Of a stretch of 64,000 bases of DNA, positions 1 to 8,376 are shown piece after piece. The notes under the pieces were generated by a model. That model made no database searches, had not been told where the DNA came from, and was given only the letters and a program-made list of their open reading frames with translations. Numbering within the stretch: position 1 is the stretch's first letter; each line of letters begins with the position of its first letter. This stretch comes from GAS188 sp044445965. GTDB taxonomy: Bacteria > Pseudomonadota > Alphaproteobacteria > Rhizobiales > Beijerinckiaceae. Both the position numbers and the translations under genes were made by a program. The DNA lies in contig JBIOEJ010000011.1 of the NCBI GenBank assembly GCA_044445965.1, positions 1 to 64,000 of the forward strand, written 5' to 3'.

Positions 1-49
1 AGCGCAGTCAGCCCCTTAGACCGCCTCTCCACCAAGCGACCGCACGCTA

Positions 50-80
50 CCCCGCCAACCACCCGGCGGGGCTCTTCTTT
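50..80 (+). terminator. Rho-independent terminator
   Basis: A perfect 7-bp stem (CCCCGCC at 50-56 with GGCGGGG at 65-71) with an 8-nt loop is followed by CTCTTCTTT. It would end a plus-strand transcript entering from beyond the left edge. The bases before it (1-49) contain CTCTCCACCA at 25-34, which looks like the 3' end of a structural RNA, but there is no T-loop, so that RNA is not identified. Confidence 0.6.
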
Positions 81-133
81 GCGAGACCCCATTGACGGGT
101 CTTCACCGAAACGCGAATTTTGCGCCAGAAAGT

Positions 134-213
134 AGCTAGTGCAGCGAATCCGAAATTCGCATCACATTGGAGCAACGCGCGAGGCGAATTTAGGATTCAA
201 AAGCTGCACTAGC
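134..213. repeat. Imperfect palindromic repeat, first of two
   Basis: The left arm (134-160, beginning AGCTAGTGCAGCGAATC) is complementary to the right arm (184-213, ending GCTGCACTAGC), apart from one mismatch and a 4-nt AAAA insertion. A second element at 226-304 has the same design: outer CTAGTG ends and an inner GAATT core. This looks like an intergenic palindromic repeat family. It could fold as a transcript end downstream of the response regulator gene. Confidence 0.6.
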
Positions 214-225
214 AAGTTATTGTTT

Positions 226-304
226 CTAGTGTGGTTTTCGAATTTGAAGTTCCTACCGCGCGCATGCCATCCATGTGATAGGAACTTCAAATTCACCACA
301 CTAG
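226..304. repeat. Imperfect palindromic repeat, second of two
   Basis: The left arm CTAGTGTGGT-TTTCG-AATTTGAAGTTCCTA (226-255) is complementary to the right arm (279-304). 25 bp match, interrupted by a 4-nt bulge, around a spacer of about 23 nt. It lies 38 nt beyond the stop of the response regulator gene and has the same CTAGTG ends as its neighbour at 134-213. The stretch 81-341 holds nothing else that I can support. Confidence 0.65.
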
Positions 305-341
305 CCAAGCCGGCCAAGCCCGGCCATGACGTTGGCGCCAC

Positions 342-965
342 CTACACCAAGCCGCGTTCGCGCGCCGCCGCGACCGCCTGCGTCCGATTGCTGCAACCGA
401 GCTTGCTAAGGATGGAGCCGACATGGAACTTCACTGTCCGCTCGCTGACCGACAGCTCGCGGGCGATCCGCTTATTGGGATCTCCGCGCGCAATCAGGAC
501 GAGCACCTCGCGCTCGCGTTGCGTCAACGGATCATTGCTCTCGCGCATTCGCCGGAGCAGCTTCGCGGCGACCTGCGGTTCGATCAGGGAGCCGCCGGCC
601 TCGACGATGCGAATCGCTCGGAACAGCTCGTCGCGAGGCGCTCCCTTGAGCAGATAGCCGCGTGCGCCGGCCTTGAGCGCGCCCATGATCTGCTCCTCAT
701 GGGCGAAGGCCGTGAAGACGATGACCTTCGCGGGTGAATGCTGCGCCTGCAAATGTTCGATCACCTCGGCTCCATTGCCGACCGGCATTTCGAGATCGAG
801 CAGCACGATGTCGGGCCGCAGCTCGATGGCCTGCCGTATCGCCTCGGAGCCCGTCCCCGCCATGCCGACGACGTCGAAACCGACCTGCGTCCCCAGCATG
901 GCGGCAAGCCCGTCCCGAACGACCGGATGATCGTCCACCACCAGGATGCGGATCGCTTGCGTCAT
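342..965 (-). CDS. NarL/FixJ-type response regulator
   Basis: A 207-residue two-component regulator. The N-terminal receiver domain (about 5-120) has the acidic pair D11-D12, phosphoacceptor D57 in LLDLEMP, T85 and K107. A LuxR-type helix-turn-helix fills the C-terminus (about 145-207, LTQREREVLVLIARG then VSERTVKFHVGSIL). Length and architecture are normal for the family. It lies 15 nt downstream of the sensor kinase gene on the same strand, so the two are one operon and cognate partners. The two palindromic repeats lie past its stop. The signal and target genes cannot be read from the sequence; the divergent RraA-like gene is a candidate target by position only. Confidence 0.93.
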   Translation of the reverse strand: MTQAIRILVVDDHPVVRDGLAAMLGTQVGFDVVGMAGTGSEAIRQAIELRPDIVLLDLEMPVGNGAEVIEHLQAQHSPAKVIVFTAFAHEEQIMGALKAGARGYLLKGAPRDELFRAIRIVEAGGSLIEPQVAAKLLRRMRESNDPLTQREREVLVLIARGDPNKRIARELSVSERTVKFHVGSILSKLGCSNRTQAVAAARERGLV

Positions 966-980
966 CGAAGCACGTCGCGT

Positions 981-2165
981 TCAGCCCAGAGGGATGCGGG
1001 CTTCGAGGCGCGCGCCGCTGCCAGGCCTCGCCTCGACGCTCAGTTGGCCGCCGAGCAGCCGCACCCGTTCGCGCAAGCCCACGAGGCCGAAGCGATCGGG
1101 CCTGCGGTCATCCGCCGCGAAACCCCTGCCATCATCCTCGACGACGAGGACGGCCTGGTCCGGCTCGATGGTCAGGCGCAAGGCAATATTGCGTGCCCTC
1201 GCATGGTTCATCGCATTGGCGAGCGCCTCCTGGGCCACCCGATACAAGCCGGACTCGGCGCGCGCCGATAAGCGGTGCTCGCCTCCCACCGACTCGAAGC
1301 GCAGTTTCGCTCCTCCTTTGTCGCGAGCCTCCTCGATGAGTGCCGCAAGGGCCTGGTTCAGGGTCCTTCCTTCGAGCGGGGCCGCGCGCAGATCGAGAAC
1401 CGAGCGGCGGACCTCCTCGAGATTGGCACGCGTCACCCGCAGCGCCTCGCCGAGCGCGGCGCGCACCCGCGCGGGCTCCGCCCCCGCCTCGATGAGCGCG
1501 TCGGCGGTGTCGAGCTGCAAGGCGGTTGCCGCAAGCCCCTGCGCGACCGTGTCGTGGATTTCGCGCGCCAGCCGGTTGCGCTCCCCGACGGCGCCGGCCT
1601 CGACGCTTTCCGCATAGAGCCGGGCCCTGTCGACGGCGATGCCCAGCATGTCGCCGACCGTGTGCAGGAGCCGCAGATCATCCTGCGAGAGCTTTCGCCA
1701 TTCGGGGCCCGCCAGGTTCATGACGCCGAGCCGGCGGCCATGGGCGTAGAGCGGAATGCTGGCATGGAAGCGCAGGCCCGCGGTCCCTTCGCCGGCGAGC
1801 CATTTGAGGCGGCTGCAGGTCACCACATTGACATTCGCGGCCCCGTTCAAATCGCCTTGGCGAAAGGTATCGAGGCAATAGCAGGAGCCGGTCATCCGCT
1901 CGGGGTCCCGCGCCAGGCCGGGCGGCAGGTTCTCGGCCGCGGCGAGAAAAGCTTCGCCGGTCGTCCGGTCGAGGAGAAAGACCCATCCGGTGTTGAGATC
2001 GAACAGAGCTGCCACTTGCGACAAGGCGGCGCCGAGCGAGGCCTTGAGATCGACCGACGCGTTCAGGGCGGCGGCGATCGAATTCAAGATCGCCAGTTCC
2101 CGCTCGCGCGGGCGCGGATCGGGAACCTGGTCTTTCGCCTCTTTCGTCGACAAAGCTCGCATCAT
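981..2165 (-). CDS. GAF-domain sensor histidine kinase (HisKA_3 type)
   Basis: A 394-residue kinase with no membrane segment, so probably cytoplasmic. A GAF domain spans about 35-185. The HisKA_3 helix has phosphoacceptor H204 in LAREIHDTVAQG. The HATPase region carries the N-box ALANAMNHA (about 315-322) and DDGRGF (344-349). The GAF domain has a C95-x-C97 pair and C117 in TCSRLKW, a cysteine pattern I recall from other GAF kinases that could bind a metal or cofactor. The reading frame stays open upstream to 2780, but that part overlaps the divergent RraA-like gene. The twin ATG at 2165/2162 is the sensible start. The downstream gene is its response regulator. Confidence 0.9.
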   Translation of the reverse strand: MMRALSTKEAKDQVPDPRPRERELAILNSIAAALNASVDLKASLGAALSQVAALFDLNTGWVFLLDRTTGEAFLAAAENLPPGLARDPERMTGSCYCLDTFRQGDLNGAANVNVVTCSRLKWLAGEGTAGLRFHASIPLYAHGRRLGVMNLAGPEWRKLSQDDLRLLHTVGDMLGIAVDRARLYAESVEAGAVGERNRLAREIHDTVAQGLAATALQLDTADALIEAGAEPARVRAALGEALRVTRANLEEVRRSVLDLRAAPLEGRTLNQALAALIEEARDKGGAKLRFESVGGEHRLSARAESGLYRVAQEALANAMNHARARNIALRLTIEPDQAVLVVEDDGRGFAADDRRPDRFGLVGLRERVRLLGGQLSVEARPGSGARLEARIPLG

Positions 2166-2210
2166 GGGGATATAGCGCGGGGCGGCTGTCTTTTCACCAT
2201 GAGGAACCCT

Positions 2211-2882
2211 ATGCCCATCGGCTTTCACGTCCACGAGGCTCCGCCGCGGGCCGCGCCTCAGCTCATCGAGCAATTCCGCGATGTCGTGACGGCGCATGTG
2301 AGCGACAATATGAGCCGGATGAGCGGTACGGTCGGGCTGCGCCGCTATAATCAGCGCGGCAAGCTGGTCGGCGTAGCGCTCACGGTGAGGACGCGGCCCG
2401 GCGACAACCTGATGATCCACAAGGCGCTCAACCATGCCGAGCCCGGCGACGTCCTCGTCGTCGACGGAGGAGGCGATATCAGCCAAGCGCTGGTCGGGGA
2501 GCTGATGAAAAGCTTCGCCGAAACGCGCGGTGTCGTCGGCTTCGTCATCGACGGGGCGATCCGGGATGTCGCAGCCTTCATGAGCTCGGACTTTCCCTGC
2601 TACGCGCGCGGCGAAACCCATAAGGGTCCCTATAAGGACGGGCCCGGCGAGATCCACGTGCCGGTGACGATCGGCGGCCTCGTGATCCACCCCGGCGACA
2701 TCGTGATCGGTGACGAGGATGGCGTGGTCGCGGTCTCCCCCGCCATGGCGCCCGAGGTCCTCGCGGCGGCGCGTCGCCAAGCCGAACGTGAAGACAAGGC
2801 CAAGGCCGATATCGCGGCGGGCCGCTACGACCGCTCCTGGGTCGATGCCGCCTTGCGCGCCAAGGGCGTGCTGCCGGGCTGA
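2211..2882 (+). CDS. RraA-family protein (aldolase/regulator-like)
   Basis: A 223-residue RraA/HMG-aldolase-fold protein, the family of 4-hydroxy-4-methyl-2-oxoglutarate aldolases and of RNase E regulator RraA. Family signatures are MIHKALNHAEPGDVLVVDGGG, GFVIDGAIRD and HPGDIVIGDEDGVVAV. The ATG at 2211 is preferred because GAGGA lies 5 nt upstream; an in-frame ATG at 2199 is an alternative. It is transcribed away from the sensor kinase gene across a 45-bp spacer. Annotation in this family is often loose: the enzyme could act as an oxaloacetate decarboxylase or on a substrate of the neighbouring transport operon. Family is certain, substrate is not. Confidence 0.88.
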   Translation: MPIGFHVHEAPPRAAPQLIEQFRDVVTAHVSDNMSRMSGTVGLRRYNQRGKLVGVALTVRTRPGDNLMIHKALNHAEPGDVLVVDGGGDISQALVGELMKSFAETRGVVGFVIDGAIRDVAAFMSSDFPCYARGETHKGPYKDGPGEIHVPVTIGGLVIHPGDIVIGDEDGVVAVSPAMAPEVLAAARRQAEREDKAKADIAAGRYDRSWVDAALRAKGVLPG

Positions 2883-2896
2883 GTCGACGAAAGACG

Positions 2897-2960
2897 GCGG
2901 AGGACGGACGACAGAGGAACCAGCTCTCCCGCGCCGGCTCCTCTGTCCTCTGTCCTCCGC
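2897..2960. terminator. Bidirectional hairpin between convergent genes
   Basis: GCGGAGGAC at 2897-2905 and the following ACAGAGGA pair with a right arm ending TCCTCTGTCCTCCGC at 2960. It fills the 77-nt space between the convergent RraA-like and cyclodeaminase genes and touches the stop codon of the latter. No long T-tract is present. Confidence 0.5.
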
Positions 2961-3919
2961 TAAGGGCCGCTGGCGCGCTCATAGGCCGTGATCGCCGCCA
3001 TCAGGTCGAGATGGCCGCCGCCGCCATTCTTGAACAAGGTGATCTCGTCGGCCGATTGGCGGCCCGGATGCTGGCCGCGGCTCAGCCCGAACAGATCGGC
3101 GCGGATATCGTCTTCGTGGATCACTCCCGCGGCGATCGGGATCGCTAGGTCGCCGGTCACGGCGACCGTGAAGCGCCGAGTGTCGACGAAGAGGCTCGCC
3201 CGGCGGACCGCCTCATCATCGGTTTCGCGCATGAGGGGGGTGAAGGAGCCGACGAGATCGACATGGGTTCCCGGCGACAACAGCGCGCCCTCGAGGAGCG
3301 GGCTCGTCGCCGCGGTCGCCATCGAGACGATCGAAGCTTGCGGCACGGCGCTCGCGAGATCATCAGCCGCCTCGATCGAGACACGGTCCAGGCCGCCCTC
3401 TTGCGTGAGCCTTGCGGCGAGCGCTTCCGCCCTGGCGGCCGTGCGGTTCCAGATCCGCACCTTGTGTATCGAGGGACGGACCGCGCATAGGGCGCGAATT
3501 TGCGGCCCCGCTTGCGCGCCAGCCCCGATCATCAGCAGGGACTCCGCGTCGGTGCGGGCAAGATACCACGCCCCGAGCGCGGAATCGGCCGCGGTCTTCC
3601 GCAAGGTGAATTCCGAGCCTTCGATGGTGGCGAGGGGGCGCCCGTCGTGCCCGTCGAAAAGGACGTAGACCGTGGCGTTCGTTGCCACACCCTCGACATT
3701 GCCGGGATAGACGGTGGCGAGCTTCGCCCCGCAATAGGCGCCGAAGCGCCAGGCCGCCCAGATCAGTAAATGGTTCGGCCCTGGCGGGCCATCCTTGGCT
3801 TCGCTCAGGAGCAGTCGTTCGACGGCATCGACGCCCTCTTGATGCCCGGTCCGCAACGCCTCGACGAGGGTTGGCCATGCGAGCAATTCGCCAATGGCAT
3901 CATCCCGGAGCAGGATCAT
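2960..3919 (-). CDS. Ornithine cyclodeaminase/mu-crystallin family protein
   Basis: A 319-residue NAD-dependent enzyme of the ornithine cyclodeaminase/mu-crystallin/alanine dehydrogenase family. Visible features are K66 in GAKLATVYPGN (substrate-binding Lys position), R107-K108 in FTLRKTAA, the dinucleotide motif GAGAQA at 132-137, and D221 in HVDLVGSFTP (catalytic Asp position). The ATG at 3919 is chosen because it starts the family's usual N-terminus and lies 19 nt after the stop of the ATPase gene; the frame upstream overlaps that gene. It is the last gene of the peptide/opine-type ABC operon, so it probably reduces, deaminates or cyclises the imported amino compound. The specific substrate is unknown. 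Confidence 0.9.
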   Translation of the reverse strand: MILLRDDAIGELLAWPTLVEALRTGHQEGVDAVERLLLSEAKDGPPGPNHLLIWAAWRFGAYCGAKLATVYPGNVEGVATNATVYVLFDGHDGRPLATIEGSEFTLRKTAADSALGAWYLARTDAESLLMIGAGAQAGPQIRALCAVRPSIHKVRIWNRTAARAEALAARLTQEGGLDRVSIEAADDLASAVPQASIVSMATAATSPLLEGALLSPGTHVDLVGSFTPLMRETDDEAVRRASLFVDTRRFTVAVTGDLAIPIAAGVIHEDDIRADLFGLSRGQHPGRQSADEITLFKNGGGGHLDLMAAITAYERASGP

Positions 3920-3938
3920 GTGCGGATGCTGTCGAGCC

Positions 3939-6035
3939 TCAGGCGTGTTCCGCCTCCGCCTCGGACGCCGCCTCCCGCGGTTCAATCGTGATCACCGGCT
4001 TCATGGCGCGCAACGTCGCCTCGTCGAGGTGGCAGGCGATGACATGGCGCGGAGCAATTTCGCGCTGCGGCGGTGCCAGCGTGTCGCAGACGCCTTTAAT
4101 CATGTAGAGGCAACGCGTCGAGAAGGGGCAGCCCGGCGGAGGATTTGACGGAGACGGAATTTCGCCCGTCAAGACGATCTTGCGCTTCTTGACGCTGGTA
4201 TCGGCGATCGGCACGGCCGACAGCAGCGCTTCCGTGTAGGGGTGATAGGGCGATGAGAATATCTCTTCGGTCGTCCCCTTCTCCATGATCTTGCCGAGAT
4301 ACATGACGATGATGCGATCGGCGAGATAGCGCACCACCGAAAGATCGTGGCTGATAAACAACAGGGTCGTTCTGTGCTCGCGCTGAATGTCCATCAGCAA
4401 GCCGGTAACCGCCGCCTGCACCGACACGTCGAGGGCCGATACGGGCTCGTCGGCAATCACGATCTTGGGGTCGCCTGCAAAGGCACGTGCGATACCGACG
4501 CGCTGCTTCTGTCCACCCGAGAGCTGGCGCGGACGACGTTTGGCGAAGTCACGCGGCAGCTTGACGATGTCCATGAGCTGGTTGACTCGTTCCTCGACTT
4601 TGGCCGGATCGCGCTCGACACCGAACTTCCTGATCACCCGGGATATCTGCGATCCGACCGAGTGGCTCGGATTGAGCGTGTCGAACGGGTTCTGGAAGAT
4701 CATCTGCAAACGGGAAATCACCCTGTCGTTACGCTTTTGTACCGGCACATTGGCAAGATCGATTTCGCCGAGTTGAACCTTGCCGGTGGTCGCCCCTTCG
4801 AGTCCCATCAGCACCTTGGCGAAGGTGGATTTGCCGCAGCCGGATTCGCCGACGATGGCGATCGTCTCCGCTTCATGAGCGCGAAAGCTGATCCTTTCAT
4901 TGGCCTTGACGGTCCTCTTGGCGCCGACCAGGATCGCGCCACCGCTGTGGACCGTATAGTGTTTCGAAAGATCCGACACGCTGAGCACGATATCGCCGGT
5001 CTTTACCGGTTCGCGCTGCTCGGTCCTGGCCTTGGCCAGCCAGTCGATTTCGGCGAAGCGCACACACCGCACGGTATGAGTCGAGCCTGCGGCGACCGCC
5101 TGCATCGGCAAAACCCCGAGGTCGCAGCGACCGGCGGCGAAATAGTCGCAACGGGGTCCAAAATAGCAACCTTTCGGCCGGGCATGCGGCAGAGGTAACT
5201 GGCCTCTTATGGCCGTCAGCGGCCGAGCGTTCTTATCTGCACCCGGCACCGGGATCGAATTGAACAGACCGCGCGTATAGGGGTGCCGCATCTCCGTGAA
5301 GACACTTTGGGTGTCGCCGCTCTCTACAGCCTCGCCCGAATACATGACGGTCAAGCGACTACAGGTTTCCAGAATGAGCCCGAGATTATGAGAAATATAG
5401 ATGAGCGACGTACCAAATTTGGCTGAAATCTCTTTGATCAGCTCGACGATGCCAGCCTCGACTGTCACGTCGAGAGCGGTGGTGGGCTCGTCCAGCAGCA
5501 GAAGCTTGGGGTTCGACAACAGCGCCATCGCGATCACGACGCGCTGCTGCTGACCTCCGGAAATCTGATGCGGGTAGGAATCCATGATGCGCTGCGGATC
5601 CGGCAGCCGCACATTGGCAAGCATTGCCTTCGAGCGCTTGATCGCCTCTTCCTTCGTGGCGCCTTCATGATAGATCGGCACTTCGGCCAGCTGCTCGGCG
5701 ATCTTCATCGACGGGTTGAGCGAGGCCATCGGCTCCTGATAGACCATGGCGATCTTCGAGCCGCGGATCTGGCGCAGTTCCTCCTGCGTCATGGTGCGCA
5801 TGTCGCGCCCCTCGAACAGGATCTCGCCACCGACGATGCCGCCGTTCTTGCCCATGAAGTTCATGATGGCAAGCGCGACGGTGGACTTGCCGCAACCGGA
5901 CTCGCCGACGATGCCATGCGCTTCGCCGGGCATGAGCTTGAGGTTGAAGTCCACCACCGCAGGAATTTCGCCTGCGCGGGTATAGTATGAAATCGAGAGG
6001 TTACGGCATTCGAGAACGGGAATTTGCTCGGTCAC
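3939..6035 (-). CDS. ABC transporter, fused double ATP-binding protein (Dpp/Opp/GsiA type)
   Basis: A 698-residue cytoplasmic ATPase made of two complete nucleotide-binding domains, equivalent to fused OppD and OppF. Each half has a Walker A GESGCGKST (about 44-52 and 395-403), a Q-loop (VYQEPMASLNP; IFQNPFDTLNP), an ABC signature (ISGGQQQR; LSGGQKQR), a Walker B (LLLLDEPTTALD; IVIADEPVSALD) and the His switch. Each ends in the oligopeptide C-terminal extension with a Cys cluster (GCYFGPRCDYFAAGRC; GCPFSTRC). It energises import by the two permeases encoded just upstream; the spacing to the DppC-like gene is 16 nt. Confidence 0.95.
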   Translation of the reverse strand: MTEQIPVLECRNLSISYYTRAGEIPAVVDFNLKLMPGEAHGIVGESGCGKSTVALAIMNFMGKNGGIVGGEILFEGRDMRTMTQEELRQIRGSKIAMVYQEPMASLNPSMKIAEQLAEVPIYHEGATKEEAIKRSKAMLANVRLPDPQRIMDSYPHQISGGQQQRVVIAMALLSNPKLLLLDEPTTALDVTVEAGIVELIKEISAKFGTSLIYISHNLGLILETCSRLTVMYSGEAVESGDTQSVFTEMRHPYTRGLFNSIPVPGADKNARPLTAIRGQLPLPHARPKGCYFGPRCDYFAAGRCDLGVLPMQAVAAGSTHTVRCVRFAEIDWLAKARTEQREPVKTGDIVLSVSDLSKHYTVHSGGAILVGAKRTVKANERISFRAHEAETIAIVGESGCGKSTFAKVLMGLEGATTGKVQLGEIDLANVPVQKRNDRVISRLQMIFQNPFDTLNPSHSVGSQISRVIRKFGVERDPAKVEERVNQLMDIVKLPRDFAKRRPRQLSGGQKQRVGIARAFAGDPKIVIADEPVSALDVSVQAAVTGLLMDIQREHRTTLLFISHDLSVVRYLADRIIVMYLGKIMEKGTTEEIFSSPYHPYTEALLSAVPIADTSVKKRKIVLTGEIPSPSNPPPGCPFSTRCLYMIKGVCDTLAPPQREIAPRHVIACHLDEATLRAMKPVITIEPREAASEAEAEHA

Positions 6036-6051
6036 TGCCGCATACTCCCAA

Positions 6052-7086
6052 TCAGTCCCTGAGGCTCATTTCGCGCAAGCCATCGGCGATCAGGTTGAAG
6101 CCGAGGATCAGGCTCGACACCGACAAGGCCGGAATGAGCAGCATATAGGCGAACTGCGGAGACTTGGCGACGTTCGCGGCCTCCTTGATCATCAAGCCCC
6201 AATCGGGATCGGGCGGTTGCAGGCCGAGACCAAGGAAGGTCAGCGTCGTGATCGCGACCGTCGTGTAGCCGAGCCGCAGGCAGGCATCGACGATGATGGG
6301 TCCGCGCGCATTCGGCAAGAGCTCGTAAATCATGATGCGCAGCGGATGCTCGCCGCGCGTCTGGGCCGCGAATATATAGTCTCGACTCTTGGTGTCGAAG
6401 GTCAGCCCGCGCACGATGCGCATGATGGCCGGCGCCGAGGCGAAGGTGACGGCGATGACGATGTTGAAGCCGCTCGCGCCGAGATAGTTCAAGATCAGGA
6501 TGAACAGGACCATCACGGGAAAGGACAAAAGGATGTTGGCCAGGAAGGAGATGGCCTGATCCCACCAGCCGCCCAGATAGCCGGCGAGGAGCCCGAACAT
6601 GCAACCGACGACGTAGGCCGCGAGCGTCGCGGTGACGCCCCAGACCAGAACGCGCTGGCAGCCCCAAAGATCGCGCGCCAGCATGTCCCTGCCCTTGAAG
6701 TCGGCGCCGAGGACGAAATAGTGATTGGCTTTCACGGCGCCGATCGCGGCAAAGGGTGCGAGCGGCTTGTTCGGGTCGACGAGCGGCAGGAACGGCACGG
6801 TGACCGCGATGACGAGCCAGAAGAAGATGAGCGTGACGCCGATGACCGCGATGGGCGATTCGCGCCAGGACCAGACGGCGACCGCATAGAGGATGAGGGT
6901 CGCCGGGATCGCCGGCACAAGCAGATAAGGCCTCACATCCGCGTCGATCGAGCCCGCCAGCATGACGTTCACGGTGAGCGGGATCCAGGCGAGGAGGATG
7001 AGCGCTATGACGGCGCGCGGCCGCTGCAGATTCTTCAAGACCGCGAAGGGCGAAGCGGGCGGTGCTGGCGACGCGATGACGGACAC
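6052..7086 (-). CDS. ABC transporter permease, DppC-like
   Basis: A 344-residue inner-membrane permease of the peptide/opine/nickel type. The coupling loop is visible around FAAQTRGEHPLRIMIYELLPNARGPI, and the family ending LILGFNLIADGLRE is present. It is about 40-50 residues longer than typical DppC because two additional hydrophobic segments (near residues 25-45 and 52-72) precede the usual first helix and periplasmic domain. It lies 11 nt after the DppB-like gene and 16 nt before the ATPase gene, in one minus-strand operon running from the binding-protein gene to the cyclodeaminase gene. Confidence 0.93.
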   Translation of the reverse strand: MSVIASPAPPASPFAVLKNLQRPRAVIALILLAWIPLTVNVMLAGSIDADVRPYLLVPAIPATLILYAVAVWSWRESPIAVIGVTLIFFWLVIAVTVPFLPLVDPNKPLAPFAAIGAVKANHYFVLGADFKGRDMLARDLWGCQRVLVWGVTATLAAYVVGCMFGLLAGYLGGWWDQAISFLANILLSFPVMVLFILILNYLGASGFNIVIAVTFASAPAIMRIVRGLTFDTKSRDYIFAAQTRGEHPLRIMIYELLPNARGPIIVDACLRLGYTTVAITTLTFLGLGLQPPDPDWGLMIKEAANVAKSPQFAYMLLIPALSVSSLILGFNLIADGLREMSLRD

Positions 7087-7097
7087 GGGATGCCCCC

Positions 7098-8048
7098 TCA
7101 GCTGAAACGGATGCGTGGATTGAGGAAAGAATAGCCCACATCCGAAATGATCTGGGACACGACGGCGACGAAGACCGCGACCAAGGTCGCGGCCTGGATC
7201 ACATAGATGTCGCCGAACAGGGCCGCATCGAGCAAGAGCTTGCCGAAGCCCGCATATTGAAAGAAATACTCGACGACCACCACGCCCGACAACAGCCAGT
7301 TCAGCTGCAGCACGATGATGGTGAAGGGCGCGATCAGCGCGTTGCGCAAGGCATGGCGCAGGATCACCCGCTTATAGGGCAAGCCTTTCAGGACCGCCGT
7401 GCGGATGTATTGGGCCGTCATGACCTCGGCCATCGAAGCCCTGGTCATGCGCGCCACATAGCCGAAATCGTAGAGCACCAAGGTCATGACCGGCAAGATC
7501 AAAGCCCGCCAGTCCCATCCCCCGACCATGGCGGAATTGCTCGGCATCCATTTCAGCCATAGAGCGAAGACCGACATCAGGATGACGGCCGTGGCGATCT
7601 CGGGCCAGGAGGTCGTCACGATCGAGATGAAGGAGGTTATGCGATCCTGCGCCGAGCCCTCCTTCATGCCGGCGATGATGCCGAAGGTGAGCGACAGGGG
7701 GATCATCAAGGCGAACACCCAGAAGCCCAATATGCCGGTCTTCTTCAGGCGCTCGAAGACGACCGTCGCCACCGGCTCGTTGGTCTGGTACGACTTGCCG
7801 AGATCGCCTCTGAGTATGCCCCCCACCCATTTGGCGTAGCGTTCATAGAAGGGGACGTTGAGCCCCTTCCTCTCGAGCCATCCCTGGTAGTCCTGGTCGG
7901 ACAGCGCCGAAACCGCAAAACCGCCGAGCTCGGCGACGGCGATCTGCTTCTTGAACTTGTCGCTGTCGAAGATGAAGAACAGCACGGCGGACACGACCGC
8001 CATGATCAACACCATCTGAAGGAGGCGGTTGGCGATCAGCTTGAGCAT
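7098..8048 (-). CDS. ABC transporter permease, DppB-like
   Basis: A 316-residue inner-membrane permease. The N-terminal helix (about 8-28) begins MLKLIANRLLQMVLIM, and a periplasmic segment precedes five further helices. The coupling loop reads AEVMTAQYIRTAVLKGLPYKRVILRHALRNAL, typical of DppB/OppB. It pairs with the DppC-like protein to form the channel. A 328-nt spacer separates it from the upstream binding-protein gene, longer than the other gaps of this operon. Confidence 0.93.
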   Translation of the reverse strand: MLKLIANRLLQMVLIMAVVSAVLFFIFDSDKFKKQIAVAELGGFAVSALSDQDYQGWLERKGLNVPFYERYAKWVGGILRGDLGKSYQTNEPVATVVFERLKKTGILGFWVFALMIPLSLTFGIIAGMKEGSAQDRITSFISIVTTSWPEIATAVILMSVFALWLKWMPSNSAMVGGWDWRALILPVMTLVLYDFGYVARMTRASMAEVMTAQYIRTAVLKGLPYKRVILRHALRNALIAPFTIIVLQLNWLLSGVVVVEYFFQYAGFGKLLLDAALFGDIYVIQAATLVAVFVAVVSQIISDVGYSFLNPRIRFS

Positions 8049-8070
8049 GGGCTCTCTCTTTAGTCTTTAC

Positions 8071-8114
8071 GCATAATCTTATCCGAAAAGCGGAGCCACT
8101 TTTCGGGATCATGC
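8071..8114. repeat. Rhizobiales-type palindromic intergenic repeat
   Basis: GCATAATC...ATCCGAAAAGCGG faces CCACTTTTCGGGATCATGC, giving an imperfect palindrome with GCAT ends. It closely resembles the short repeat scattered through Rhizobium and Mesorhizobium genomes (from memory, core CCGAAAA-N-TTTTCGG). It sits in the 328-nt space between the permease and binding-protein genes, where a transcript hairpin could stabilise the upstream binding-protein message. I see nothing else in 8115-8376. Confidence 0.6.
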
Positions 8115-8376
8115 GCTAATGTTGAGGGGCGCGGCCGAGCATGCGTCTTCTCTTCGGTGGGAATGATGATCCGCCATTCTGCCTCGATCGCCGCCGAAAG
8201 GAAATAACGCTTTCGGGATCGCGCCGAGCCCGGCTTGGCGCGAAGCTCGGCACGGCCGCACACAAGCGCTCTCCCCTGCGAGGAAGCCCAACACCCACCC
8301 TCATGGCGCGGCGGTCGCGCCATATCGCGTTTCCAGTCGGGGCGCCGGCTCCGAGGCTCGGAACCGGCGTTCGACG

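Noticed and set aside
1..49. Possible 3' end of a tRNA-Ser (CTCTCCACCA) before a terminator
   Set aside because: No TTC-loop or T-stem can be drawn in the bases present, and the rest is off the window, so the RNA is not named.
2166..2780. N-terminal extension of the sensor kinase to 599 residues
   Set aside because: The extension is antisense to the well-supported RraA-like gene and has no domain similarity; the twin ATG at 2165/2162 is better.
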